Positions 18,916-27,468 of a DNA stretch of 64,000 bases are shown piece after piece. Source of the DNA: Croceifilum oryzae. Lineage in GTDB: Bacteria > Bacillota > Bacilli > Thermoactinomycetales > Thermoactinomycetaceae. The position numbers and the translations under genes were made by a program. Within the stretch, counting starts at the first letter, position 1; each line of letters begins with the position of its first letter. The notes beneath the pieces are model-generated. The model saw only the letters and a program-made list of their open reading frames with translations, did not search any database and was not told the DNA's origin. The stretch covers positions 124,001-188,000 of the forward strand of contig NZ_JAUSUV010000004.1 of the NCBI RefSeq assembly GCF_030814315.1. The letters are read 5' to 3'.

Positions 18916-19806
18916 TTGGAAATAGTACCCCCTCAGTTGGAAAAAACAGGTCATAGTAAGTTGACAAAGAGACATCTCTTAAAACGTGTTTTGGTCATTT
19001 TACTGGGAGCTATGTTAGCTGCCGTCGGATTAGAAATTTTTTTGCTCCCCAATCAGGTAATTGATGGGGGGATTGTTGGCATTTCTATGATTCTCTCTTA
19101 TTTAACAGGTCTGAAGTTGGGCATTCTTTTATTTATATTGAATCTCCCCTTCTTTTTCTTAGGGTACAAGCAGATTGGAAAGACGTTTGCATTTTCCACT
19201 ATGTTTGGTGTAGCAGTTATGTCGATCGGCACTTATTCCCTTCACTCGCTCCCTCCTCTCACACATGATCCGCTATTGGCATCTATTTTTGGTGGGATCA
19301 TCGTAGGGATTGGAGTTGGGCTTGTCATTCGATATGGCGGATCTCTTGATGGAACTGAGATTCTCGCGATCCTTTTTAATAAGAGGACTCCCTTCTCTGT
19401 GGGGCAAATTGTTTTGTTTTTTAACTTGTTTATTTTGGGAAGTGCTGGCTTTTTGTTCGGTTGGGAGCGTGCTATGTATTCTTTTATAGCTTATTTCATC
19501 GTATTTAAGCTCCTCGACGTTGTAATCGAGGGGTTTGATGAAACCAAGCTCGTTTGGATTATGAGTGAGGAACCGGAAAAACTAGGGAATTGCATCTTGA
19601 AACACCTTGGCAGAGGGGTTACTTATTTAAGCGGGGAAGGTGGATACACAGGAGAATATAAAAAGGTACTCTTTTGTGTGGTGACGCGCCTCGAAGAAGT
19701 CAAGCTAAAGGAAATTGTAGAAAATATAGATCCACAAGCTTTTTTGGCCGTTGGCAATATTCATGAGGTAAGGGGAGGACACTTTAAGAAGAAGGTTGTT
19801 CACTAG
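18916..19806 (+). CDS. YitT-family membrane protein (DUF161/DUF2179)
   Basis: The 296-residue protein has five to six membrane segments in the first ~200 residues (VLVILLGAMLAAVGLEIFL, GILLFILNLPFFFLGY and others). It carries the family motif PNQVIDGGIVGISMIL and RYGGSLDGTEILAILF. A soluble C-terminal DUF2179 domain ends TYLSGEGGYTGEYKKVLFCV. TTG 18916 has AAAGGAG 9 nt upstream. YitT proteins are widespread in Firmicutes; their transported substrate is not established to my knowledge. Confidence 0.9.
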   Translation: MEIVPPQLEKTGHSKLTKRHLLKRVLVILLGAMLAAVGLEIFLLPNQVIDGGIVGISMILSYLTGLKLGILLFILNLPFFFLGYKQIGKTFAFSTMFGVAVMSIGTYSLHSLPPLTHDPLLASIFGGIIVGIGVGLVIRYGGSLDGTEILAILFNKRTPFSVGQIVLFFNLFILGSAGFLFGWERAMYSFIAYFIVFKLLDVVIEGFDETKLVWIMSEEPEKLGNCILKHLGRGVTYLSGEGGYTGEYKKVLFCVVTRLEEVKLKEIVENIDPQAFLAVGNIHEVRGGHFKKKVVH

Positions 19807-19963
19807 CGTCATATCCTCAAATCATTCATCATGAGGCCAGTTTCTAGTTTAGCAGTTTAGTCTTTTGCCCTATGAGGGCTATTAGGATATAGTAGTAAGG
19901 GAATATACATATAAACTTATAAACATTTCGTTTCGGATTGTGCACAAGGGGAAATTTACTCAT

Positions 19964-20647
19964 ATGAAACAAAATCAAACACAAAACGAGCCAAAAATTC
20001 AAAGATGTAAACGCTGTAAGAAACGTGCACGGATGGAAGAAGTGAATCTTTGTCCTATATGTTATGAGAAAAAATGTAAAGAGATGGAAAAGGAATTTGA
20101 ACAGAGCAAACAATTGTTTCGGAAATGGTATTTAAAACGGGATTGGTTGGTGCTGGATACAGAGTCTACAGGAGGTGGACGGGAGGACGAAATTATTGAG
20201 ATTGGTATCACAGACGCAACAGGAACGATTTTATTCGAATCACTTGTGAAGCCTTCTCAGCCTATTCCAAAGCGGACTACGGATATCCATGGTATTACAG
20301 ATGAAATGGTACAAGACGCTCCAGCATGGTCTGAAATTTGGCCGGAAGTAGGTAGCATTATTCAAGGGAAGACTGTTTTAATGTATGCCTCTGATGCAGA
20401 TATCATGATGATTCGTAGGACTTGTAAAAAGTATCAATTGCCACTGATTAGCTACGATCCGCGGTGTGTGATGAAAATGTATAAGCAGTTACATCGGGAT
20501 GAGCGCTTTGTTTCTCTAACACGGGCGTTGGGGCAGAAAGAAATTGAATACACTCCAAGTCATCGGGCCACTAGTGATTGTGAGGGATTACGTTTGCTGG
20601 TTCTATCAATTGGTGGACAGCTCGTGGAGGAAGAAGCTCAAGTATAG
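19964..20647 (+). CDS. DnaQ-like 3'-5' exonuclease with N-terminal zinc-finger segment
   Basis: About 227 residues. The N-terminus carries two CxxC pairs (CKRCKKR and CPICYEKKC) spaced like a small zinc ribbon. The rest is a DEDD exonuclease domain: VLDTEST with the Asp-x-Glu pair, PTTDIHGITDEMV-like Exo II region, ASDADIMM and SHRATSDCEGL near the C-terminus. The predicted activity is 3'-5' exonuclease on DNA or RNA. ATG 19964 is chosen with AAGGGG upstream; GTG 19940 is an alternative. The zinc-ribbon addition is not part of the usual DNA polymerase III epsilon chain and may direct nucleic-acid binding. Confidence 0.85.
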   Translation: MKQNQTQNEPKIQRCKRCKKRARMEEVNLCPICYEKKCKEMEKEFEQSKQLFRKWYLKRDWLVLDTESTGGGREDEIIEIGITDATGTILFESLVKPSQPIPKRTTDIHGITDEMVQDAPAWSEIWPEVGSIIQGKTVLMYASDADIMMIRRTCKKYQLPLISYDPRCVMKMYKQLHRDERFVSLTRALGQKEIEYTPSHRATSDCEGLRLLVLSIGGQLVEEEAQV

Positions 20648-20661
20648 ATCTTTGACATAAC

Positions 20662-20710
20662 AAAACTCTTCTTTTTATTATATTAGATTAATAACAAGAA
20701 GGGTTTTTCA
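20662..20710 (+). terminator. Intrinsic terminator after the exonuclease gene
   Basis: AAAACTCTTCTT (20662-20673) pairs with AAGAAGGGTTTT (20696-20707), with a T tail. Confidence 0.7.
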
Positions 20711-20831
20711 TTATTTTAAAGATAAACTCTCCTGATTTGAAACGTTGTTTCAATTGTATAAAAAAGGGTATATAGTTAAAATATTATTTTGGCATAGTCG
20801 TTTTGCATGTTTGAGAAGGGAGTATACATAA

Positions 20832-21458
20832 GTGGAATTACTCAAACCTTATGAACGCAATTTCATTCGTCAGCAGTTACATCACCTCATTCAAACGGTT
20901 TATTTTGTGGGTGATTTTCGGACATTACGAGCGATTGAAGAAGCAGTGGAGATAAAGATCGGAGAAGTGATTCATCGTTTGAATCCTGAGGTTAAGGATT
21001 TGTTTCAAAATGTAAGCAGATTTCGCGGGCAGGATGAAGTGAATGATTTCATGAAGCTACTATCTCCCTACGTAGAAAAATTTCCAATGGTTACATCAAG
21101 CCAGATTCGAAAACTATTTCCGAAAGTTAAGAAGATGAATATACCCGATTTTGAAAACATGGATGATTTTACTTTCGGATATTTGGGTTGGCGGGATGTA
21201 GGAACCCAGTCTCTCTACCTTGTTTACTATGAAGAGGGAGAATTCTATGGCCTTGCTTGTCGATATACGCCCCTTCCCGGAAATAAGAGTAGCTTCTGCT
21301 GTTTATGTAACCAAAGTCGAGCGGGAAACCAGATTGGACTGGTAACGACCAAACGAAGCCATGAATTGGTATCGGGAAACTATATGTGTCTCGATAGTCA
21401 GGCGTGTAATCAGGATTTAACGGATATGAGTAAGCTACGGGAATTCATGGGAGTATAG
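20832..21458 (+). CDS. FusB/FBP-family EF-G-binding protein
   Basis: The 208-residue protein matches the FusB/FusC (fibronectin-binding-protein C-terminal) family. It has a helical N-terminus, then YLGWRDVGTQSLYLVYYEEGE. A four-cysteine treble-clef zinc finger follows: FCCLCNQSR ... MCLDSQACNQD. In staphylococci these proteins bind elongation factor G and rescue it from fusidic acid. Chromosomal homologues occur in many Bacillales without proven resistance. The GTG start at 20832 has AAGGGAG 9 nt before it. Monocistronic by appearance. Confidence 0.85.
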   Translation: MELLKPYERNFIRQQLHHLIQTVYFVGDFRTLRAIEEAVEIKIGEVIHRLNPEVKDLFQNVSRFRGQDEVNDFMKLLSPYVEKFPMVTSSQIRKLFPKVKKMNIPDFENMDDFTFGYLGWRDVGTQSLYLVYYEEGEFYGLACRYTPLPGNKSSFCCLCNQSRAGNQIGLVTTKRSHELVSGNYMCLDSQACNQDLTDMSKLREFMGV

Positions 21459-21516
21459 CAAGAACCGTATTTATGCTGATATAATGAATACAAAAATCAA
21501 AGGATCGAATGAATGA

Positions 21517-22242
21517 ATGAATAAAAACATTGTAGAAATTTATTGGATCACGATTCCTTCCGCTATGCACTCTGATGAATTAAGCCCGTTTACAGCTATT
21601 TTAGATCAAAAAGAAGAAGAAAAACTACATTCTTATCTAGTTGATCATAAGAAAAAGGAGTTCCTATTAGGAAGAATATTGTTGAAAGGGTTGTTAGGTC
21701 AATATTTGGAGTTAGAATCGGCGGCCAATATAAAGTTTCAAGAAAATGAATATGGGAAGCTATATCTAACCCCAAACTTGCAAGAAAAGAAGCAGATCTA
21801 TTTTAACTTGACTCATACAGATGGGCTCGTAGCTTGTGCAATAACACGAGTGGGGGAAGTTGGGATTGATGTTGAAAACACAGTCAAAGATCACTTGGAA
21901 GTAATGCATCTCGTATTTCAAGAAGAAGAGCAAGCATTTGTTAAAAAGCCAGATGACCTTGAAACTAAGCTTCAGCATTTTTACTGGGTTTGGACGAGAA
22001 AAGAGGCAGTTATGAAGGCAGAGGGCAAAGGCTTTTCGATGAGGCCGCTATCTTTTACCGTGCCTCTCGATCACCACAAAGAATTTGATGGTGAGTATCA
22101 TTTCTATACGTTTCCTCCCAAGAAGGACTGCATGATATCGACTGCATTATGTTCAAGGCAGGAAGCAGAACCAGTTTATCGAGTAAAAGAGATCAAATAT
22201 GATGACTTATATAAGCTTGAAAAAAACCTAGCGATCACATAG
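21517..22242 (+). CDS. 4'-phosphopantetheinyl transferase, Sfp type
   Basis: Transfers the phosphopantetheine arm of CoA to carrier proteins of fatty-acid, polyketide or non-ribosomal peptide synthases. The 241-residue protein shows the Sfp motifs: FNLTHTDGLVACAI, GEVGIDVEN (Mg ligands) and WVWTRKEAVMKAEGKGF. The length fits the Sfp rather than the AcpS class. No biosynthetic gene cluster is next to it in the window, so its carrier-protein partner is elsewhere. The gene ends inside its own terminator hairpin. Confidence 0.92.
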   Translation: MNKNIVEIYWITIPSAMHSDELSPFTAILDQKEEEKLHSYLVDHKKKEFLLGRILLKGLLGQYLELESAANIKFQENEYGKLYLTPNLQEKKQIYFNLTHTDGLVACAITRVGEVGIDVENTVKDHLEVMHLVFQEEEQAFVKKPDDLETKLQHFYWVWTRKEAVMKAEGKGFSMRPLSFTVPLDHHKEFDGEYHFYTFPPKKDCMISTALCSRQEAEPVYRVKEIKYDDLYKLEKNLAIT

Positions 22243-22257
22243 ATCACTAGGTTTTTT
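22221..22257. terminator. Bidirectional terminator overlapping the Sfp-like stop codon
   Basis: AAAAAACCTAGCGATC pairs with GATCACTAGGTTTTTT around the stop codon. It serves both the transferase gene and the convergent que operon. Confidence 0.87.
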
Positions 22258-22262
22258 CGTTT

Positions 22263-22745
22263 TTATCGGTTGGTAATGGTCTCAGGATAGAGATCATGTT
22301 GTGCAAGGCGCTGCTCGGCAATTGTTTCCCAGCGAGTACCAGGCTTTCCGAAGTTTGCATATGGATCAATGCTGACTCCACCGCGCGGTAGAAACTTGCC
22401 CCAAACTTCGATGTACTTGGGATCAAGTAGCTTGATCAGATCTTTCATGATGACCACAATACAGTTTTCATGAAAGTCACCATGATTTCGGAAGCTAAAA
22501 AGATATAGCTTTAGCGATTTACTTTCCACTAACTTCTGATCAGGTACATAGCTAATGTAGAGTGTTGCAAAGTCAGGTTGGTTGGTAATCGGACACAGAC
22601 TGGTAAACTCAGGAGTATTAAATTTCACAAAGTAGTCAGTGTCAGGATGCCGATTATCGAATGACTCCAGTACATCCGGGTTATATTCGAAGTGATAGTT
22701 TGTTTTTTGCCCGAGTAATTGTAAATCTAGATCATGTTGAGCCAT
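22263..22745 (-). CDS. queF: NADPH-dependent 7-cyano-7-deazaguanine reductase
   Basis: QueF reduces preQ0 to preQ1 in queuosine synthesis. The 160-residue YkvM-type protein contains the catalytic-cysteine segment [14 protein letters not shown], the [20 protein letters not shown] substrate/NADPH region, and [13 protein letters not shown]. It is the last gene of the minus-strand que operon E-C-D-F. The start ATG lies at 22745. Confidence 0.97.
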   Translation of the reverse strand: MAQHDLDLQLLGQKTNYHFEYNPDVLESFDNRHPDTDYFVKFNTPEFTSLCPITNQPDFATLYISYVPDQKLVESKSLKLYLFSFRNHGDFHENCIVVIMKDLIKLLDPKYIEVWGKFLPRGGVSIDPYANFGKPGTRWETIAEQRLAQHDLYPETITNR

Positions 22746-22772
22746 TATATTGTCCTCATCTCAGTGCGTTAA

Positions 22773-23159
22773 TTAAGCCCGTTCGAAACGAACAAATGCT
22801 TCATTGGTTTCTTGTACTTCTACCCAGCGAAGGGTTGGTTGGTTCGATTTTTGCTCACAAAGTTGGTCAATCGCAACGAAAAAGATTTCTGCCACTTTTT
22901 CGGTTGATGGCGCAGCTCCACCTACTTTGGGATTAAACTCTGGAAAATCATTTAGTAGATGATGGTCATATTTTTTTTCGATTACATGTTTGACTTGACG
23001 AAAATCGATCAGCATCTGACTTTCATCCAGTTCGGTTCCATCTACACAAAAAGTAACTTTGTAGTTATGACCGTGAATTCTTTCACATTTGCCAGCACCA
23101 GGCACACTATGTGCGCAAGAGATCCAAAAATGTTTGGTTAAAGTGTATTTACCGTGCAT
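22773..23159 (-). CDS. queD: 6-carboxy-5,6,7,8-tetrahydropterin synthase
   Basis: QueD converts dihydroneopterin triphosphate to 6-carboxytetrahydropterin. The 128-residue protein has the zinc histidines in CAHSVP and RIHGHNYKV, the LIDFRQVKHVI motif and DHHLLND. It lies 4 bp downstream of queC on the same strand, in the que operon. Confidence 0.96.
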   Translation of the reverse strand: MHGKYTLTKHFWISCAHSVPGAGKCERIHGHNYKVTFCVDGTELDESQMLIDFRQVKHVIEKKYDHHLLNDFPEFNPKVGGAAPSTEKVAEIFFVAIDQLCEQKSNQPTLRWVEVQETNEAFVRFERA

Positions 23160-23163
23160 AAGC

Positions 23164-23865
23164 TCACCTCAAAACCTGCTGTGCATAGGGAATCGGATCC
23201 TTAGCATCGTTATCAGCAAAGCCTTTTAAGCGAAGAAGACAGCTATCACAAACCCCACATGCCTCTTCAGAACCTTGATAACAAGAGGTAGTAAGATGAT
23301 AAGGAACACCCAATTCCAGTCCCCATTTCACGGTTTCCCCTTTGGTCAGATGAATGAGAGGGCTTTCTATGGAGAGGCGATCTTCCGAGTCGGCGGTTAC
23401 GCCCATTTTAGTAGCTAAATTGATTGTTTCGGACATCGATTGGATAAACTCAGGTCTACAGTCTGGATATCCACTATAGTCTACAGCGCTAACTCCAACG
23501 AATATTTTATTAGCGCCGATTACTTCCGCATAGGCAGTAGCCATCGATAAAAAAATGAGATTTCGAGCGGGTACATAAGTGGCTGGAATTTCATCTTCAT
23601 CAACCCCTGTTGTAGGAACTTGGATGGATGAGTCAGTTAAGGCACTGCCCCCGAGTTGCCCCAGATAAGAGAGATTCACTATTTTATGGCTTTGGCTTAC
23701 TCCGTAATGAGCAGCGACCCATTTTGCTTGCTCCACTTCACGTTGATGAAGTTGATTGTAGAAGAAGGTAATCGGATATAATTCATACCCCTGTTGCTCG
23801 GCAATTCCCATACAAGTGGTACTGTCTAGACCACCGCTTAAAACAACAACTGCTTTTTTTTTCAT
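23164..23865 (-). CDS. queC: 7-cyano-7-deazaguanine synthase
   Basis: QueC makes preQ0 from 7-carboxy-7-deazaguanine, ATP and ammonia. The 233-residue protein begins with the PP-loop VLSGGLDSTTC. It has VPARNLIFLS, SAVDYSGYPDCR and a C-terminal zinc-binding set (SCYQGSEEACGVCDSCLLR). It lies between queE and queD with short spacing, as expected for the operon. Confidence 0.97.
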   Translation of the reverse strand: MKKKAVVVLSGGLDSTTCMGIAEQQGYELYPITFFYNQLHQREVEQAKWVAAHYGVSQSHKIVNLSYLGQLGGSALTDSSIQVPTTGVDEDEIPATYVPARNLIFLSMATAYAEVIGANKIFVGVSAVDYSGYPDCRPEFIQSMSETINLATKMGVTADSEDRLSIESPLIHLTKGETVKWGLELGVPYHLTTSCYQGSEEACGVCDSCLLRLKGFADNDAKDPIPYAQQVLR

Positions 23866-23879
23866 AAAAGGCCTCCGTG

Positions 23880-24584
23880 TTATACGCCACGCTGGTTTGG
23901 ATCCCAGATGACTTTATGAATTTGTAAGTTTAATTTGATGTCAGTGAGTTGATGTTCTAGCATTAATTCAACTAGACGATGTGGAGGCATTGATTCCCAT
24001 ACAGGGCTAAACATCGGGATGCCTTGCTTGATATGTTGCTTCGCGATGATCAGGGCTGAATGGAAATCCACCTCATTCCCAATGACAAACTTGATTTCGT
24101 CGTCAGCTTGGAGGAGATCAAAATTAAGAAGATTCATTTTTTCAGACTCGCCACTAGCAGGTAATTTGTAATCCATGACGAATCGAACTTTATGTCCTTG
24201 TGGATGGTTTTGCCGCCATTCGTGAAAAGGGATTAGATCGATTGCCCCATTGGTCTCAATGTGTATGTCAACAATATGATCTAGCTCCGCCAGCGCTTGA
24301 AGAAGAAATAATGACTTTTGTCCATGCATAAGCGGTTCTCCGCCAGTCAGGCAAATGTGTTTCGCTGGATACTGTTTTACTTGTTCTAGGATTTCTGAAA
24401 TCGTAGCAAGATATTCGGGTGTACTGGGCGCATAGCTATAGGATGTATCACACCAAGTGCAACGTAAATTGCAGTTGAATACACGAACGAAAACAGTCGG
24501 AAAGCCAGCGCGCATTCCTTCTCCTTCAACCGTTTGAAATACTTCTACCATGGGAAGTTTTGTTGATTCATAGACAGCTTGCAA
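23880..24584 (-). CDS. queE: 7-carboxy-7-deazaguanine synthase (radical SAM)
   Basis: QueE rearranges carboxytetrahydropterin to 7-carboxy-7-deazaguanine. The 234-residue protein has the radical-SAM cluster cysteines in FNCNLRCTWCDTSY, FQTVEGEG near the N-terminus, and LTGGEPLMH. The start is TTG 24584 with GAGGTGA just upstream; this gives a short leader before LPMVEVFQTVEGEG. It is the first gene of the operon. No preQ1 riboswitch was recognised upstream. Confidence 0.95.
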   Translation of the reverse strand: MQAVYESTKLPMVEVFQTVEGEGMRAGFPTVFVRVFNCNLRCTWCDTSYSYAPSTPEYLATISEILEQVKQYPAKHICLTGGEPLMHGQKSLFLLQALAELDHIVDIHIETNGAIDLIPFHEWRQNHPQGHKVRFVMDYKLPASGESEKMNLLNFDLLQADDEIKFVIGNEVDFHSALIIAKQHIKQGIPMFSPVWESMPPHRLVELMLEHQLTDIKLNLQIHKVIWDPNQRGV

Positions 24585-24765
24585 GTTGTCACCTCACTTT
24601 GTCCTGTTTTATAGACATTCTACAGAATCATATCATAATTCGACTGTATAATCAGGATTAATTCGGTTTTTGACCTGATAATGCATATTTTCGAACATTA
24701 CGATAGAAATTAGAAGATAAGAAACCAGATGCTTTTTGAACATGTATTTTACTTAGGAGGATACA

Positions 24766-25137
24766 ATGGAAACGTTTTCAGATTATTTAGCTGCTATTGA
24801 GAATCAACAAAATCGGACCCGATTAGAAGAAGTGTTGGCTTGGGTAATGGAAAAATTCCCTAATCTAGTGCCTAAAATTGCGTGGAACCAGCCTATGTTT
24901 ACCGATCACGGTACATTTATTATCGGTTTTAGTGTGGCTAAACATCATTTTTCGTTTTCACCGGAAAAGGTAGTAATTGATCGTTTCTCAGGCGAAATTA
25001 TACGTGCTGGCTATGAACATACTAAGCAATTAGTACGAATTCGATGGGATGATCCAATTGATTTCTCCTTAATAGAGAAGATAATCGAGTTTAACATAGT
25101 AGATAAGGCAGACTGCTCCACTTTTTGGAGGAAATAG
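24766..25137 (+). CDS. DUF1801 (YdhG-like) protein
   Basis: The 123-residue protein resembles the DUF1801/YdhG family (also called iron chaperone-like): an N-terminal helix with DYLAAIE, then KIAWNQPMFTDHG and IIGFSVAKHHFSFSPE. The function is not established. It has a strong TTAGGAGGATACA site before the ATG and a terminator behind it. It is divergent from queE. Confidence 0.8.
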   Translation: METFSDYLAAIENQQNRTRLEEVLAWVMEKFPNLVPKIAWNQPMFTDHGTFIIGFSVAKHHFSFSPEKVVIDRFSGEIIRAGYEHTKQLVRIRWDDPIDFSLIEKIIEFNIVDKADCSTFWRK

Positions 25138-25162
25138 AGTAGGATCAATTGTGAGAAATTTA

Positions 25163-25192
25163 AAACCCAGCCAACATTTGGCCGGGTTTATT
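25163..25192 (+). terminator. Intrinsic terminator
   Basis: AAACCC-A-GCCAA pairs with TTGGC-C-GGGTTT, with a short T tail. Confidence 0.7.
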
Positions 25193-25231
25193 AAGATTCA
25201 AAAACAAATAAGGGATTAAGCATACTGCATT

Positions 25232-26689
25232 CTACTTCAGGTTTGCATGGTTTGAGACGGCCAACTTGTCGTATAGCCTTTTACTAGATACATTCAAGTT
25301 TCGGATCTCCACGGTATTCTGATTTTCTCGAAGCTTGATGACTACTTTATCAATGGCACCTACTGCAGAATCATCCCAGACTTGTGAATGGGTGAAGTCG
25401 ATTACGATTTGTGAATGTTGTACAGTAAGATCAAATGACTTCAAGAAGTTTTCAACAGAAGCAAAAAAGAGTTGTCCTTCAGTCGTATATTGGATATTCG
25501 TATCAGATTGCTGCTTCATTACGTTCATCTTAGAGATGTTAGACACAAAAAATATCGCACTTAAAATAACTCCTGCGATAACCCCTTTGGACAAGTCATG
25601 TGTATACACTACAATCATGACCGTCACTAACATGACGATTGAATCGCTTTTCGGAGCTTTCTTCAAATAGGAAAAAGAATTCCAGTCAAAAGCTCCAATT
25701 GATACCATAATCATCACTCCTACGAGAACAGCCATCGGAATTTGTATCACGATATCACCTAGCACAATAATGAGAAACATTAAGCCTAGACCAGCAACAA
25801 GGATCGAAAGTCTACTACGTCCTCCAGATTTCACATTAATCACAGATTGACCAATCATTGCACATCCAGCCATACCACTAAAGAAACCTGTAATGATGTT
25901 CGCTATCCCTTGCCCACGAGATTCTCTATTTTTATTACTATCTGTATTTGTCATATCATCTACAATCGATGCAGTTAGTAGTGTTTCTAATAATCCTACA
26001 ATGGATAGAGCGAGAGAGTAGGGGAAAATGATGGCCAATGTATCTAAGTTGAAAGGAACATCAGGGATAAAAAAGGTAGGCAAAGATTGCTTCATAGAAC
26101 CCAAATCCCCAATGGTTCGTAAGTCCAAATCACTAAAAATCGAAACGGTTGTGAGGAGAATGATCGCAATAAGTGGTGAGGGAATGGACTTTATAAACTG
26201 TGGGATGATATATATGATGAGCAATGTAATCGCAACAAAAAGATAAGTCATGTTAGAAATACCTATAAAGTGAGGAACTTGAGCCATAAAGATTAAGATG
26301 GCTAATGCATTGACAAATCCAATCATGACAGCACGTGGAATAAACTTCATCACCTTGGCTACTTTAAAGACCCCAAATAGGATTTGGATAACACCTGTCA
26401 AGATAGTTGCTGCTAATAAATAGTTTAGCCCGTATTCTTTGACTAACGGGACCATAAGCAATGCCATCGCTCCCGTTGCCGCTGAAATCATTCCTGGGCG
26501 TCCTCCAACAAACGAAATGATAACCGCAATACAAAAGGACGCGTATAATCCAACCATCGGGTCTACGCCAGCTATGATAGAAAAAGCAATCGCTTCTGGA
26601 ATGAGTGCTAATGCTACTAAGATTCCAGCAAGCGTATCTCCTCTTACATTGGAAAACCATTCCTTCTTTATTTTTTCTACCACCTTCAT
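25232..26689 (-). CDS. SulP-family anion transporter with C-terminal STAS domain
   Basis: The ~485-residue protein has a SulP core: [44 protein letters not shown], and several further membrane helices. A short STAS domain follows ([22 protein letters not shown]). It probably moves sulfate, bicarbonate or another anion with H+ or Na+. ATG 26689 lies behind GGAGATGG; the frame runs open to 26734 without a better site. A 7-2-7 palindrome sits upstream at 26796-26811. The anion cannot be told from sequence. Confidence 0.93.
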   Translation of the reverse strand: MKVVEKIKKEWFSNVRGDTLAGILVALALIPEAIAFSIIAGVDPMVGLYASFCIAVIISFVGGRPGMISAATGAMALLMVPLVKEYGLNYLLAATILTGVIQILFGVFKVAKVMKFIPRAVMIGFVNALAILIFMAQVPHFIGISNMTYLFVAITLLIIYIIPQFIKSIPSPLIAIILLTTVSIFSDLDLRTIGDLGSMKQSLPTFFIPDVPFNLDTLAIIFPYSLALSIVGLLETLLTASIVDDMTNTDSNKNRESRGQGIANIITGFFSGMAGCAMIGQSVINVKSGGRSRLSILVAGLGLMFLIIVLGDIVIQIPMAVLVGVMIMVSIGAFDWNSFSYLKKAPKSDSIVMLVTVMIVVYTHDLSKGVIAGVILSAIFFVSNISKMNVMKQQSDTNIQYTTEGQLFFASVENFLKSFDLTVQHSQIVIDFTHSQVWDDSAVGAIDKVVIKLRENQNTVEIRNLNVSSKRLYDKLAVSNHANLK

Positions 26690-26795
26690 TACACCATCTC
26701 CAAATTTATATTTGTGTCGAATTTTGTGACACAATTAAGACCCCATTACATTACGCATAGACTCTAGATTGTAGAACCAATGGGATTATCGAAAT

Positions 26796-26811
26796 CTTAC
26801 ATTTATGTAAG
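26796..26811. promoter_or_regulatory. Palindrome upstream of the SulP gene
   Basis: CTTACAT-TT-ATGTAAG is a perfect 7-2-7 dyad about 107 bp before the SulP start. It is a candidate operator; the regulator is unknown. Confidence 0.4.
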
Positions 26812-26833
26812 CTAAATTGTAAGATAAAACAAT

Positions 26834-27070
26834 TTGTGCACAAGATATCACCAGCTAAACGAATCCCATAACGTGATAGCAGTAGCAGAAAAATTAGGCG
26901 TTATCGAAATATTTGATAAAAAAGTTTTATTCCTATCCAAGACTACTGCGGAGGCATTGAATAAGAAAGGATTAGTTAATACTGTTAGGCGAGTAGATGG
27001 ACCTGTAGAATTGAAAATAGAGAAGTTTATTACGTTGCCCGTAGTTCCGACAGGAAAAGGGATTCTCTAG
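26834..27070 (+). pseudogene. Unrecognised 78-codon open frame, probable gene fragment
   Basis: The frame opens with GTG and has no ribosome-binding site. Its translation (with VIEIFDKKVLFLSKTT and LPVVPTGKGIL) suggests real protein sequence, but no family was recognised. It lies immediately before a VanW fragment, so it may be the relic of another gene disrupted in the same event. Low confidence. Confidence 0.35.
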
Positions 27071-27077
27071 AAAAGAT

Positions 27078-27389
27078 TTGAAGGAAGAGGCTACCGAAAG
27101 TGTAGAGTCTGAACAGAAAGCCAAGGCGCAAATTACTCGCCGAATTTCTCACAGTAAAGAAGTTCCATATGTGCCACCAGGTAGAGATGCAACTGTCTCA
27201 TGGGGAGGACCTGATTTCAGCTTTAAAAATAATTACAACAAGCCAATGGTGATTCGAATTACCATCAGCAGCGGGACGATTCAAATAAATACGTACACGG
27301 ACCCAGAAGCAGAAAGAGGAAAGAACCCGCCACTACCTCCAGAAAATTTTAGTAAAAGCACGGATAGTGGAGTAGTCAGAGAAAGATAG
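27078..27389 (+). pseudogene. VanW-domain protein, C-terminal fragment
   Basis: The segment VPPGRDATVSWGGPDFSFKN followed by NKPMVIRITISSGTIQI is the C-terminal signature of VanW/YoaR-type proteins. Those proteins are normally about 280 residues or longer and secreted. Here only about 75 family residues remain, with no N-terminal domain, signal peptide or ribosome-binding site upstream. It is therefore a truncated gene. VanW is associated with vanB clusters but is also common in Bacillales outside resistance loci; no van ligase genes are present. Confidence 0.72.
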
Positions 27390-27468
27390 TTCAGAAAAAG
27401 AAATCAAAACTCCTAGCTGAATATTCTGCCCGCAAATTCTCTGCTGTAGAATCCGCATGGCTTCTATA

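Noticed and set aside
24585-24765. preQ1 riboswitch upstream of queE
   Set aside because: The short stem and A-rich tail pattern of preQ1-I was not seen on the minus strand. Other classes cannot be judged by eye.
27078-27389. Vancomycin-resistance cluster around the VanW fragment
   Set aside because: Only a C-terminal VanW fragment is present; no VanH, VanA/B or VanX genes are nearby, and VanW-like proteins are common outside such clusters.
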